A stretch of DNA of 64,000 nucleotides from Limnephilus marmoratus (GCA_917880885.1 OU862922.1:2575487-2639486), one strand, 5' to 3'; positions 10,977 through 20,844 are shown, numbered from the stretch's first letter. The notes: generated by a model not told the origin, from the letters alone. Numbers and translations: made by a program.

Positions 10977-11479
10977 TTGATTGCCAAAAAACTTAACCTT
11001 GGCCATGTTATGAGCGTAGTAGTACGAATTGTGAATTTCATACGTGGTCGAGCGTTGAACCATCGTCTTTTCAAAGATTTGCTTGATGAATTGGACAGTG
11101 AACATGGTGATTTGATCTACTTCGCTGAAGTAAGGTGGCTCAGTCGTGGTAAAGTGCTGACAAGATTTGTTGGTTTGATGACAGAAATCAAAATATTTTT
11201 GCAATCTAAAGATAGCTATGAAGCAAAACTCGATGATAAAGTATGGCTGGCCGACTTGGCATTTCTAACTGATGTAACTGCGAAACTAAATAAACTCAAC
11301 GAAACACTACAAGGAAAAGAAAAACACATATCAGACATTATGAGCGCAATTTTAGCTTTCATAAAAAAAATCGATCTATGGAAGAAGCAGTTAGAGGAGA
11401 AAAATTTTCTACATTTTCCTTCGTTTACTCTCCTTTTGTACGCTGAATATATTGCGGAGTATAACCCAGCTAAACATTT
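10977..11479 (+). pseudogene. hAT transposase, central part (5' half of split gene)
   Basis: The frame reads LGHVMSVVVRIVNFIRGRAL, HRLFKDLLDELDSEHGDL, the conserved VRWLSRGKVLTRFVGL, KVWLADLAFLTDVTAKLN, LNETLQGKEKHISDI, and a WKKQLEEKNFLHFPSF segment. The W of VRWLSRG and the 'L.DLAFL.D.T..LN.LN..LQG' block are characteristic of the catalytic core of the animal hAT group that includes the ZBED5- and GTF2IRD2-like transposases. The frame stays open until the SINE inserted after AEYNPAKH (target TAAACATTT at 11471-11479). Codons beyond 11479 belong to the SINE. No zinc-finger BED N-terminus is present. Confidence 0.88.
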
Positions 11480-11603
11480 CGATTTTTATTATTAATTTTT
11501 TAAACTTTATGAGTAAAATCTCAAATTATAATATTTAATTAAATGAAGACAATATTAGCGAAACTCAATCGAATTCTGGAGACAGAAAAATCAGAAAAGA
11601 TAT

Positions 11604-11676
11604 TGGCTTCGCTGGGACTCGAACCCAGAACCCTTTTCTTACATGGAAACAGCTCTACCGATTAAGCTACGGAACC
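11604..11676 (-). tRNA. tRNA-like SINE head (pseudo-tRNA), minus copy
   Basis: It folds like the copy at 12151-12223 but one acceptor pair is weakened (CGAAGCC in place of CGGAGCC at the 3' strand). It is part of a repeat and not a supported functional tRNA gene. Confidence 0.5.
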
Positions 11677-12150
11677 CATATTAATTCGGTCACTTTTAAC
11701 TGTATCATACTTCGACTAAGAACTACAAACATTATCTTCATTTACTTAACGCACATATTATTGGCTGCTATCTTTATATATGATTACAAGATTCAACTCG
11801 AACTAAATGCAATCTAGATAGTGTCTGGATAAATTTTAATCCATTTTATTTGTAATACGCGACATCTATTGACTTTTTCTGCAAGTCTAGGATGAATATT
11901 TATTATTATTTTTTTAAACTTTATGAGTAAAATCTCAAATTATAATATTTAATTAAATGGAGACAATATTAGCGAAACTCAATCGAAATCTGGAGACAGA
12001 AAAATCAGAAAAGATATTGGCTCCGCTGGGACTCGAACCCAGAATCATATATAAAGATAGCAGCCAATAATATGTGCGTTAGTAAATGAAGATAATGTTG
12101 GTAGTTCTTAGTCGAAGTATGATACAGTTAAAAGTGACCGAATTAATATG

Positions 12151-12223
12151 GGTTCCGTAGCTTAATCGGTAGAGCTGTTTCCATGTAAGAAAAGGGTTCT
12201 GGGTTCGAGTCCCAGCGGAGCCA
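12151..12223 (+). tRNA. tRNA-like SINE head (pseudo-tRNA), plus copy
   Basis: The 73 nt fit a cloverleaf: acceptor GGTTCCG/CGGAGCC (one G-U), D stem GCTT/GAGC, T arm CTGGG-TTCGAGT-CCCAG with a good B box (GGTTCGAGTCC), and discriminator A. The anticodon stem has a G-A clash at its top. The loop is CATGTAA, with A at position 33 in place of the near-universal U, which would give anticodon TGT. These defects and its place in a repeated unit argue for a tRNA-derived SINE promoter rather than a working tRNA. Confidence 0.55.
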
Positions 12224-12284
12224 ATATCTTTTATGATTTTTCTGTCTCCAGAGTTTCGCTAATATTGTCTTCATTTAATTAAAT

Positions 12285-12764
12285 AAACATTTGGAGTTGT
12301 TTCACCAGTTACAATCGGAATTCGAAAGGCGTTTTGACAACATTTTCTGTATGGAACCTTTGTTTATTTTTGTCAAAAATCCATTTATCGAAAGCGATGT
12401 TTCACAACTAGCTTCGTTGATGGAAACCCATTGATTCGTTAATAAAGCGGAAGCTGAATTAGAAATTATTACGCTTCGCAGTGATATCATCCTTAAAAGC
12501 ACAGACAATAAAAGCGACGAAGTTTTCAAGCTCATGGACCCTGTTAAATACAAAAACGTCCTTAACTGTGCTCTCATCGTCAAAGCATTTTTTGGGTCAA
12601 CCTATCTATGTGAACGTGCTTTTTCTCAACTAAAGATAATTAAAACCAAATACAGAAGTATGTTAACTAACGAACACGTCAAAAATTGTATGATTTTGGG
12701 TTGCACAGAAGATTACCAACCAGATTTTAAGAAGCTTTCTGAAAATATTGACAGTCAAGTATAA
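12285..12764 (+). pseudogene. hAT transposase, C-terminal dimerisation part (3' half of split gene)
   Basis: The reading frame resumes in phase immediately after the SINE target duplication: LELFHQLQSEFERRF, PLFIFVKNPFIE, an in-frame TGA at 12438-12440, then EVFKLMDPVKYKNVLN and the dimerisation motif FFGSTYLCERAFSQLKIIK with TKYRSMLTNEHVKN, ending at 12762-12764. This is the classic hAT C-terminal domain. Removing the SINE and one duplication copy would restore frame continuity across the junction, so the SINE inserted while the frame was uninterrupted at that point. The TGA is a separate lesion. Confidence 0.88.
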
Positions 12765-12971
12765 CATTAGTTTTTTGCGGTTCCTGTCTATTCTGTTTGA
12801 AGTGTAGTAAGTGTTTATTAACATAATAAATAAAAAAGTGGAGTAATTGTATAATGTAGTTTCCTTTATATCACTTATATTTTTTTATGAACTCTGCGGT
12901 GCCCGCGTGGCGTATCGGGATTTTCAAAGTAGCCCTTGGAGCAATACCAGTTGGGCACCACTGGTCTAGAG

Positions 12972-13398
12972 ACTGTTGAGTCACCCTTCAATTCATTTTT
13001 AAAATTAGAACAGCGCATTATGAGGATAACTAATAATACTTAGGTAATGTTGACATATTCAATACCAACTTGGCGAGTTTTGTAAATCATGTAAAATATT
13101 TATTTCAACACAATTCATAAACACATCTTGTATTTTTGTAAACCTATCAAAGCACTGTATTTTTCAGTTTTGGTTTCTTCAATTTTTTTGACTTGTTGGT
13201 ATGTATTTTTTGTATGTAGTTTATTTTCATTATTTCTTTCTTAAGTTTCAAAATTATCTATAATATTAAAATTCTACTACCAACATGTGAATAAATACAT
13301 AAAAAATAACAAAATATTACGTTAACTCAAAGACGTCGAAATTTGAATATCTTTGCATATTTGTAAAAAGCATTAACTCTGTGGCTCGCCATAATTTA
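12972..13398. other. AT-rich stretch without recognised features
   Basis: No coding pattern or family repeat is seen here. Confidence 0.5.
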
Positions 13399-13590
13399 CA
13401 ATAAAAACACATATGAATTTGTTGTAGACCACTTTTATTTTATAAACACTCTACCGGTTTCAGAAGCACCCTTCCTTCGTCAGGAGAATAATATAACCTA
13501 TTCTCCTGCTGAAGGAAGGTTGCTTCTGAAACCGGTAGAGTGTTTATAAAATAAAAGTGTTCTAAAACAAATTTATATGCGTTTTTAATG
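13399..13590. repeat. Foldback element, about 90-bp arms
   Basis: Left arm (about 13399-13489) and right arm (about 13499-13590) are near-perfect inverted copies (attttataaacactctaccg, tttcagaagc, ccttccttc, caggagaata). They are separated by about 10 bp (atataaccta). Only a handful of mismatches are visible. There is no coding potential; it is a short inverted-repeat MITE or foldback. Confidence 0.85.
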
Positions 13591-13754
13591 AGAATATCTT
13601 TGGATTAACTACATCATTGTATTACGCGGTTTTACTTATGGGCATGTGTTTTCCTGTAGATTTCAAATGTTTACTAAAGATTCCTTGCTCCTCCTTTCCT
13701 CCCCACCCCTCCAAAAAAGTGGTTGTTCTCTCTCCCTTTTCTATGTTACTTGTG

Positions 13755-13945
13755 CACTGTAATTGCACTATATTTGTTTACATTAGTTCCTTACAGGAGG
13801 CCCTGAGGAAACTAATTTCCCTCATGGTAAAAGACTTCTTCTTCACACGCGGTAGAAGTGAAACCTTCAGAAAACTAAAGTAGATAAGAGTGGGAAGAGT
13901 AGTTTTCTGAAGTTTTCACTTCTACCGCGTGTGAACTGCGCACTT
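13755..13945. repeat. SINE A/LINE1 tail (minus) abutting a hairpin made of repeat D ends
   Basis: From 13775 to 13826, tgtttacattagttccttac plus aggaggccctgagg is a minus-strand SINE A/LINE1 tail. At 13842-13935 a hairpin has 36-bp arms (ttcacacgcggtagaagtga, then aaccttcagaaaacta, and the complement), with a 22-bp loop. The arm sequence is the 5' end of repeat D, so two D ends lie head to head. Confidence 0.7.
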
Positions 13946-14009
13946 GTATTTTTTGTGACGCCATTAAACGAATTTGCGATTATTAAGAAAAAAAAACTAA
14001 AATACAACA

Positions 14010-14275
14010 TGTGTGCAGTTCACATGCGATAGAAGTGAAATCTTCAGAAAAATAAAGTAGACAAGAGTGGGAGACTACGAAGCACCGCACAAAGAGGAGA
14101 TCGATGTTCTACGAAGTACCGCACAAAGAGGAGACCGATTATGCTATCTCATTCTCCCAGGCTAAATCCTACAGATGTACGTGTTTGTCTCTTTTTAGTG
14201 TCGATATTTTTCGTTCATCGAGTTTCAAATCACAACGGTGCTAAAGAAGTTTCCTTTTCAAAAATACTCAATATC
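14010..14275 (+). repeat. Interspersed repeat family D, diverged copy with internal tandem
   Basis: It starts gtgcagttcacatgcgatag and ends tttcaaatcacaacggtgct. A roughly 32-bp internal duplication (acgaagcaccgcacaaagag, then acgaagtaccgcacaaagag) lies at 14076-14140. The copy at 48835-49390 is the closest relative. Confidence 0.65.
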
Positions 14276-14857
14276 CAAAAATTATTATAATATCAATTTA
14301 CAAGAGAAATAAATTGCTAATTTATGTAGGTAACAGGAATTCTTACTAGTAGTACGTATTGTCTCGTTTCGCAACTGTGAAAAGAAAAGTATATTGGTTA
14401 GCACATTTCACACAATTTATTCATTATTGTTACTTCATTTTTCTTAATGCCTTTGAAGTTATTTGGTTCGAGGCGATTATTAATCGGATTGACCTTATGA
14501 CAAGCTAAATGCGCCTAAACCTATTAAATTTAGATCGGGTTTTGCGATATCGATACCTCTACCCATTTTTCCCATTATGTGTTATGCTCACAACGAGTTT
14601 TCACGAAAGTATTAATTATGTGATTATAACTAACTGCCTTACATTGTACGCTATAACAAAAGTTGAAATCAAGTTTGTTGTATCATTCAACTAGTGATGG
14701 GCATTCTTGAAACCTTGACACAATGAAAAAATACGTTTCAGTAACTTTTTAATAATCGAACAAATTTTCGAATTGTAACCATCCTATTCGATTATTTATG
14801 AGTTAAGATATCCAGTATTTTCAGAGAAACACACTCCATTTAATAAAAAGTCGAAGG

Positions 14858-15324
14858 ACGGGTTGTTACAAAAAATTGACGGATTCACCAAGCGTTTGAA
14901 GTTAATTTTCACGTTATGTCTAAGTTCTATTCAAGTTCTACTACTATTTCAGTTTTGTGAAGCAATTGGCCTAAAATGAAATATTTATAGAACTTAACTT
15001 ATAATAATAGAATAATAGAACTTTCAACTTTTTTTTACATAAATACCGCACTAGAGTCCCAAATGCTCCCGTCTGGAGCCAGTGGGACTATGGCATCCCC
15101 AATTGGGGTATGTTGTGAGGCTGAAGGTAGTGGGGAGGGGAAGGAGATAAGTAAGAGGAAGGTGGGAAAGTACCTGGCTATTCAGATCTGGTTACCAAAC
15201 ACGGGTAAAGCCATTTCAAGCAACGTTTCAATTCTGAATGGTGGTCTTACACCAGGGCAATAACGAACCTGAAAAATAACTTCAAATATTTGATGAATCC
15301 GTCAAGTATTTTGAAACAACCCGT
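14858..15324. mobile_element. MITE family E with long inverted repeats, hosting a SINE B
   Basis: The left end is acgggttgttacaaaaaatt and the right end complemented is acgggttgtttcaaaatact. Further inside, gaagttaattttcacgtt and cttcaaatatttgatgaatc are arm sequences. A SINE B occupies 15028-15262. A second copy begins at about 63824 and runs off the window end. I cannot define a target duplication or superfamily. Confidence 0.6.
15028..15262 (-). mobile_element. SINE B copy 1
   Basis: Read on minus: cattcagaattgaaacgttg, accagatctgaatagccagg, ccccaattggggatgccata, gtgcggtatttatgtaaaaa. The A-rich 3' end atgtaaaaaaa is shared with SINE A and LINE1. Other copies are at 17386-17622 and 55205-55470 (minus) and a diverged one at 16305-16512 (plus), with fragments at 31925-32075 and 46615-46735. 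Confidence 0.7.
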
Positions 15325-15953
15325 TTTTACAATAAAAACAATTACATGATATTTTGAACTTTAATAGCAGTACTCATTTTTAACTGTACCCATATGTTAA
15401 CAGTCTAGGCGCTTTTATTAGTTCTAAAAAAAACGAGGGTCAAGAAATCATTACAACAACAAGTAGCACTCTACATTACCGTATAAACAAGAGAACTGCT
15501 ATCAACAACTGGTTCATTATATAACCAGTGATACGCAGAAATGACAGCGGGGTTTAGTCAAGCTTCAAACCTAATAACTCTAGTTCTACCCTATGGAGGG
15601 CAATTGTAGTTACATTTTACTAAGGAGGGAGAGGTAGAGACGGGTTACTAGAAAATTTTGACTACAAATCCTTTTTACAAAAGTCAAAATTTCCCTGGAT
15701 TTTCGTGCATTTCCGAAAAAAAAATTATCCAGGGAAATTTTCCTACACGTGTACCATCGCTATTACCGCCATTACCGAGTGTAACGTAACGTTAGTCCTT
15801 TACGCAGCTTTAGTAATAAGCTTTAGTAATAAGAAATATTATTCGTGGCATGGAATGATTAATCGTATTAACATCAAAAAAATAAAATCTCTAAGGTCTC
15901 TCTTACTTAATTACTTCTGAAGGGCGCTAACTTTCTGTTTTATATTTTGTCAG
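15325..15953. other. Intron sequence before dysfusion exon 1
   Basis: AT-rich, with no recognised repeat. The last bases (ttttatattttgtcag) form a pyrimidine tract and 3' splice site for the exon at 15954. Confidence 0.6.
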
Positions 15954-16138
15954 GTGGTGCTAGTTAGAGGCCACTTCCTCTCCTTCCTGCCGCTGTGCAG
16001 TCGCAACGAGCCCGTGTTTCTGGCGGCCTGCTCGCCCGTGGCCATGCCGGAGACCAGAGAGTGCGTGGTGCAGGGCGCCACTAACGTGTTCACCACCATA
16101 CACTCCATGGACATGAAGATCAAACACATCGATAAGAA
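15954..16138 (+). CDS. dysf: dysfusion (NPAS4-like bHLH-PAS factor), exon with start of PAS-B
   Basis: The exon lies between a strong acceptor (tattttgtcag at 15943-15953) and a consensus donor (GTAAGT at 16139-16144). It encodes 61 full codons plus two bases (AA), beginning VVLVRGHFLSFLPLC, then EPVFLAACSPVAMPETRECV, VQGATNVFTTIHSMDMKIKH and IDK. This is the linker after PAS-A and the first strand of PAS-B. The split codon AA+C joins to the exon at 21810 as Asn. GC content and codon use are far above the surrounding intron, as expected for a host exon. Dysfusion is a nuclear bHLH-PAS transcription factor that pairs with Tango (ARNT); in Drosophila it acts in tracheal fusion cells and leg joints. 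That this is a PAS factor is firm; the exact orthologue rests on recalled similarity. Confidence 0.85.
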
Positions 16139-16304
16139 GTAAGTACTCACCACTCACTCAGTCACTTCTGTTCTTCCTGCCGGTTTCAGTAGCTTTAAAA
16201 TATCTACATTGCAATTTTTTAACATTGGAGGATTTTTTTTTTTTTCTATAATTTTTTTAAAATAATTTATTGAATATTTGCTGCACGTTCCAGAACGGAT
16301 CATT

Positions 16305-16512
16305 CAGTATCGCTCTGTTGTCAGACCACCATTCAGAATTTAAACATTGCATTAAATGGCTTTAGCAGTGCTTGTTGACCATAACTGAATAGTCAGGTAC
16401 CACCCCACTTTCCTCTTTACCATCGCCTTTCCCTCCCCAACACCTTCAGCGCCTCAACATACCTCAATTGCGGATGCCATGGTCTTTCATGGTTGGGAGC
16501 TGTTGGGATTTT
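16305..16512 (+). mobile_element. SINE B, diverged plus-strand copy
   Basis: ccaccattcagaatttaaac, aaatggctttagcagtgctt, aactgaatagtcaggtacc and gcggatgccatggtctttca follow the SINE B order. It lies 170 bp after the exon 1 donor. Confidence 0.55.
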
Positions 16513-16949
16513 TTTGCGGTAATCACGTAAACAAGAGTATAGTACGTTTATATATAAATATGTAGATACGGACCTAAATTATTCTTTAAAAGCACTTTAG
16601 GAAGGTAGGTACCTACTTTGCGATTTGTTCCGAGTGATTGATAAAAAAATACTTTCGGAGCCTCACGCTGGACGCAGCATTTATCCATTTCCATGAGGTA
16701 AAGAGCAAAAAACGTATTTTAACACCGCTCAAGAGCCAGAAGTGATATATGAGGGCATTAAAACATCATTAGTGAGTGTTGTACTCGTTATCAAAACACT
16801 GTCAAATGATGTCTCGGGACCCGCACACAGCACACTGTGTTCTCATACAGCTTTGTTGACGCGTCTTTAGAATTAATAATTATAATTTCGTAATCAAGTT
16901 TAAAAGTGGTTTTTCTTGGCAATGGCAGGATTTTTAGAGCTTTGTAATT

Positions 16950-17105
16950 TAAAAAGACTTCTTGGCGCAGTGATTAGCGCATTTGCCCAAAAAAACAAGA
17001 GGTCCTGGATTTGAGTCCCAAAGGTGCCAATATATTTTTCTGATATTTCTGTTTCCTGATTTTCGATTGAGTTTCGCTTATATTGTCTTCATTTAATTAA
17101 ATAAA
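16950..17105 (+). mobile_element. tRNA-derived SINE, single copy
   Basis: The head at 16965-17030 (ggcgcagtgattagcgca, then a B box in ggatttgagtccc) is tRNA-like. The tail (gattgagtttcgcttatatt, gtcttcatttaattaaataa) is the tail of the SINE pair inside the hAT element at 11480-12283. The heads differ between the two, so this is a related subfamily. Confidence 0.6.
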
Positions 17106-17385
17106 AAAACTGCTCTCTTTCTTGAGCCAACATTTAGGAAAACCGTACAGCATTACAATCTTGAATGCGGCGTGAGTACCGCCGTCCTGGTAATCACATA
17201 TTGGATAACCAGGTCTGCCGTAGATCACCCCAAGTGGTTCGCCACGTTTGGTGACTCATGGGGTGAGGATTGTCCGGCTCTTGGCAGCAGTTTCGTCTGC
17301 TCACCTACTGCGTGGCGGGCCGCATGGGAAGAAAGGTTGAAGGAGACCTTTGACCTCTCCAACAGTACTCTCTTGGAACAACGCC

Positions 17386-17622
17386 TTTTTTTTTACAGTG
17401 AATACCGCACAAGAATCTCAACTGCTCCCGTCTGGAGCCAGTGAGACTATGGCATCCCCAATTGGAGTATGTTGTGCGGGTGAAGGTATAGGGGAGGGGA
17501 AGTAGGTGGGGAAGAGGAAGGTTGGGAAGTACCTGGCTATTCAGATCTGGTCACTAAACACGGCTAAAGCCATTGTCAAGCAACGTTTCAATTCTGAATG
17601 GTGGTCTTACACCAAGGCGATA
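17386..17622 (-). mobile_element. SINE B copy 2, inserted in SINE A
   Basis: It starts with the T-run of its A-tail (17386) and ends at the accaaggcga motif (17620). It is about 90% like the copies at 15028 and 55205 by eye. Confidence 0.7.
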
Positions 17623-17668
17623 CTGCACAGAAATGGGAGAGATGGATTCATATGTCCGTCAATCCTAG

Positions 17669-17942
17669 CAATGGTTATCCGTGAGTTTTCAATAAGCTAG
17701 AGTGCTAAGATTGAAAAATACGACCCTATTCGTTTTCAACAACATCATTGTAGCTGAAAACGATTTTTTTTGTATGAAGACATACTGAAATGAGAATGCG
17801 GTGATCCCCAATCTGGAAGTATCCTGAAAATCTTCGTACAAAATATAGAAATTTTGATAAAAAAAATCATTTTCAGCTGCAACAACGTCGTATTTTTCAA
17901 TCTTATGACTCCATCTGACTGAAAACTTACGGACCGCCACTG
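17669..17942. mobile_element. hAT-type MITE inserted in SINE A
   Basis: The termini are caatggttatccgtgagttt and, complemented, cagtggcggtccgtaagttt. The shared subterminal block aagattgaaaaatacgac lies in both arms. The flanks are AATCCTAG (17661-17668) and ACTCCTAG (17943-17950), an 8-bp duplication with one mismatch. It is 274 bp and non-coding. Confidence 0.75.
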
Positions 17943-18307
17943 ACTCCTAGACATATTGATCTCCATATTTCTACCCACCCCTCATGCCCCTCATTCCTTT
18001 TTCCTTCCAGACCTTCCTCTACTTCCTTTCCTAAAATGTGTAGAGGACTACACATCCCCAAAGATGACCTGGACCTTGAAGAGATTTTTTTGTGTGGGGC
18101 TAATGTAAAAAAAACATGTTCAAATGACAAGATACTTTAGCTTATTTTAACCACAGATATTGTAAGTTCAAAACCAGAACAAATCAAAGACTCGTGAAAA
18201 ATTACGAGATTGTCTGAATTCTCGATAAATCATTTTCAATTTCGAAGATGGCATAAAATTTTTTTCTTCCTGTTAAACATATAATTTTTCAAACAACCAG
18301 TTCTTAG

Positions 18308-18375
18308 ATGCGTTTTTAGATTTTCACGGCCAAAAGTATTTTCTTTATTTGTTTTTAACAATAAACAAATAGCGA
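18308..18375. repeat. Terminal fragment of foldback family C
   Basis: tttttagattttcacggcca followed by aaagtattttctttatttgt is the terminus of family C (full copies at 37300 and 52765). Confidence 0.55.
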
Positions 18376-19767
18376 TAAAAACCAGTTCTTATTTTGAAAA
18401 CGATGACACTTTAATTCAAAGCAAATATGAAATGAAATGAATGAATGAATGAAATGAATCTTACCTAGCACCACACATTTTCAATACCTTCCTAACACAA
18501 ACAAAAACTTACGTCACCCCAAATAATTTGAATTGGCTTTTCAAAAGATTTGTAATATGGTTGAATGAAAAGGAAAGAACAGACATTCAAAATATTCTAA
18601 TATTCTAAATAAATAACATTTCATACAAGTTCTCACGAAATTATATAATATTCCATAGACATCCAAATTCAATAGACCAGAAATAACAGGTGAGGGGAAA
18701 AATCAACTATGGCGGTACGAAGAGGGGAAGATGACTGTCATTGGTTGAAAAATTAATCTGACAGTATATAGGCATCTCGCATTATAATATCATCATTTAG
18801 TTCTTAAAAGCAAAATCTGCTTTGAATGAATAGACCTTTTTACATGGGAGCGCGAATTGCTTGCCACGATAATAAAATATTTGCGTAGGCCAAATGTACA
18901 CCCCAAAAAGATTCGCCCGTTTTCACATAGCAATATTTTTTTGCCGTGTTTAGTTAAGACACTTTTACAAATGTTTCATAATTTACTTACCCCTGTAACC
19001 AGCGACGAGCACACTAAGGAACCGCCCACATTTATGTGCACACTGATATGTAGGTATGTTGTATAGCACAAGCTACTGTTTTGGCGTGTTATTTTTTCGT
19101 TAAATGTATAGATGTTAGCTTCGCCCTGCCCACGGCAAGAATGATGACGTCACACATTTTAGATTCAAGCGATTCTCTATCCCCTCCACATGGGGCGAAC
19201 TGGCGCCAAGGAGGAGCTCCAGCCGGTTCCATGGCGAGGGGGAAATAATACGTTTTTATCACTTAGGGCAGGTCCAGATATATTCATATGTCCGTGTAAT
19301 ATTCAAATAAAACAAATACGAGAAACTGCAATTTTGCAATATTAATTATTATGATTAATTATTAATTATTACTTCTATTATGTAACCGCTATATTCAACT
19401 GTCACAAAATTTTAATTTACTTTTATCTAAAAAACAAAGTATGTATGTAAATATTTAATATACCAACATATAATTTATCTTTTTTATCTTTTTACATACA
19501 TATATATTTGTTTAAATACACACATTTCTTTTGGAACAAACATAATATGTGATTTACTCGCCTCGGAACAGACTTTGTCTAGTGAGGCGGGTAAAAGAAA
19601 AGAAAACAATGTAAATAACCATGAAACTAAATAAACGCCCGGGTTGCCGGCACTGAAACTGAAAAAAAAAAGAAACTTCTTAACCATCTTCTCACATCTT
19701 TTTATTTCGCTTTATTTTACCTCAAAACAATCCCCAAATAAATTGGAGAACAACCAAATTGAATTCT
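18376..19767. other. Intron stretch without genes
   Basis: It contains a short ATGA-type microsatellite at 18428-18460. A less AT-rich patch at 19110-19250 (includes gatgacgtcaca and a ggcgcca) has no open frame or repeat that I can place. Confidence 0.5.
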
Positions 19768-20212
19768 CGTTATTTGTTTTCGAGGTGTTATATCGTGTTG
19801 CGCTACCTCTTTCTTTAGTCAATTTTTCGGAAAGCGTTGCAGTGTCCATCAACAGGACAGATCAAGGGCGGATCCAGGGGGGGGGGGTCATGGGGTCATG
19901 ACCCCCCCCTGGGCAGGGTCCAGGACCTAGGTGGACCTACTTTTTACTTGTATCTATTATAATTAAAATTAAATTATAACTGATTGTGACTTGACCACGA
20001 CTGTGTGACCCCCCCCCTGGCGCTATTTGACGCCCCCCTGGCGCCAAAGCTGGATCCGCCCTTGGGACAGATGCGGCAGATCCGGCAGCGTCGTCTGAAA
20101 CTTTGGCTAAAGAAACATCATGGCATAATTGGCATAACACCCCAAAAACAAATAACGAAAATACTTTTGGCCGTGAAAATCTAAAAACGTATCTAGCTAA
20201 ATTGAATTTAAA
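19768..20212. mobile_element. Foldback family C copy, interrupted by a hAT MITE
   Basis: The left arm at 19768-19862 (cgttatttgttttcgaggtg, gcagtgtccatcaacaggac) and the right arm at 20073-20212 (gcataacaccccaaaaacaa, cggccgtgaaaatc-type end) are inverted copies of one another. The hAT MITE sits in the centre. Confidence 0.7.
19863..20064. mobile_element. hAT MITE, 202 bp, with perfect 8-bp target duplication
   Basis: The terminal inverted repeat CAAGGGCGGATCCAG is at the left, and its complement CTGGATCCGCCCTTG at the right (20050-20064). GGACAGAT flanks both sides (19855-19862 and 20065-20072). Subterminal G- and C-runs (ggggggggg, ccccccc) are also inverted. The 8-bp duplication places it in hAT. 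Confidence 0.88.
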
Positions 20213-20840
20213 AAAATATATAAAGTAACTATCAAAAGCGATTATAAAAACGCACTTCACTCCTCTGTACTTAAATCAACGCAAATGTGAAATTTTATAC
20301 AAAAAATACATCTTCCAAAAGGGTTATTTACATTTGTATATATTCACGCGAAATTGTCATCATTCTCACATGTCGATAAAAAGCATGCAAACATTTTCCG
20401 AAAACAGTCGCGGAGTGGCTAAGTAATTCGGAGGAACCGTATTAAGGGAAATATTCAGAACTGTCACATACCCGCCTTTGCATACAATGGAGCAAGACTG
20501 GGCGATGACTGTATGCGCTGCTTACATGACTTTTGTCATTATTATTTAAGCGTATTTATTTATGCAAAGTATGTCAACTTATACATTTTATAAGAGGCTG
20601 GTGAAAAGGCCGGGTCTTCTCTGGCTCGTGCTGACTGTAATTTATGTGCGCTACCTTATTTCGCGGGTTTGCCTTTCGTGTTAGCACAAAAAGGTGGCCG
20701 TATCCGATGGGAAAAGAACACTAAAAACGGCTGATGGTTTATTTAGTGTCTGAAAATAATATATATTTTAAACCAATATTTGAACTTAATAACGCGAAAA
20801 ATATTTTATTATATTTTATTAATATTATTATATCTATTAT
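20213..20840. other. Intron stretch without recognised features
   Basis: No coding pattern, RNA gene or family repeat is seen. Confidence 0.5.
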
Positions 20841-20844
20841 TGTG

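Larger units (their letters stand above)
11480..12283. mobile_element. Pair of inverted tRNA-derived SINEs inserted in the hAT gene
   Basis: The insert is flanked by TAAACATTT at 11471-11479 and 12284-12292, a 9-bp target duplication. It contains a minus-strand unit (about 11540-11800), a direct repeat of its tail side (about 11890-12042 repeats 11500-11650), then a plus-strand unit (about 12043-12283). Each unit has a leader (acagttaaaagtgaccgaat), a tRNA-like head and a tail (ttcgctaatattgtcttcat). The two full heads are inverted relative to each other. A related SINE is at 16950-17105, and a tail-only copy on minus is at 27925-28005. Confidence 0.75.
10838..12963 (+). mobile_element. hAT-family DNA transposon with perfect 8-bp target duplication
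   Basis: The terminal inverted repeats are CAGTGGTGCCCAACCGGTA (left) and, complemented, CAGTGGTGCCCAACTGGTA (right). The flanks are identical 8-mers, GTCTAGAG at 10830-10837 and 12964-12971. This is diagnostic of hAT transposition. The element is 2126 bp, of which about 804 bp is a later SINE insertion, leaving about 1.3 kb. Autonomous relatives encode about 600 residues, so the N-terminal half of the transposase has been lost and this is a deletion derivative. Confidence 0.92.
17165..18112 (+). mobile_element. SINE A copy 5, broken twice by later insertions
   Basis: Three collinear pieces of SINE A are seen. The first, 17165-17385, is the head and middle (gccacgtttggtgactcatg). The second, about 17623-17668, is aaatgggagagatggattca. 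The third, 17943-18112, is the tail (ccccaaagatgacctggacc, ggggctaatgtaaaaaaaac). The first gap is filled by SINE B, the second by a hAT-type MITE. Confidence 0.8.

Noticed and set aside
11604..11676. Functional tRNA gene(s) in the hAT region
   Set aside because: Both copies sit inside a repeated unit, have A at loop position 33 and an anticodon-stem clash; they are better read as SINE heads.
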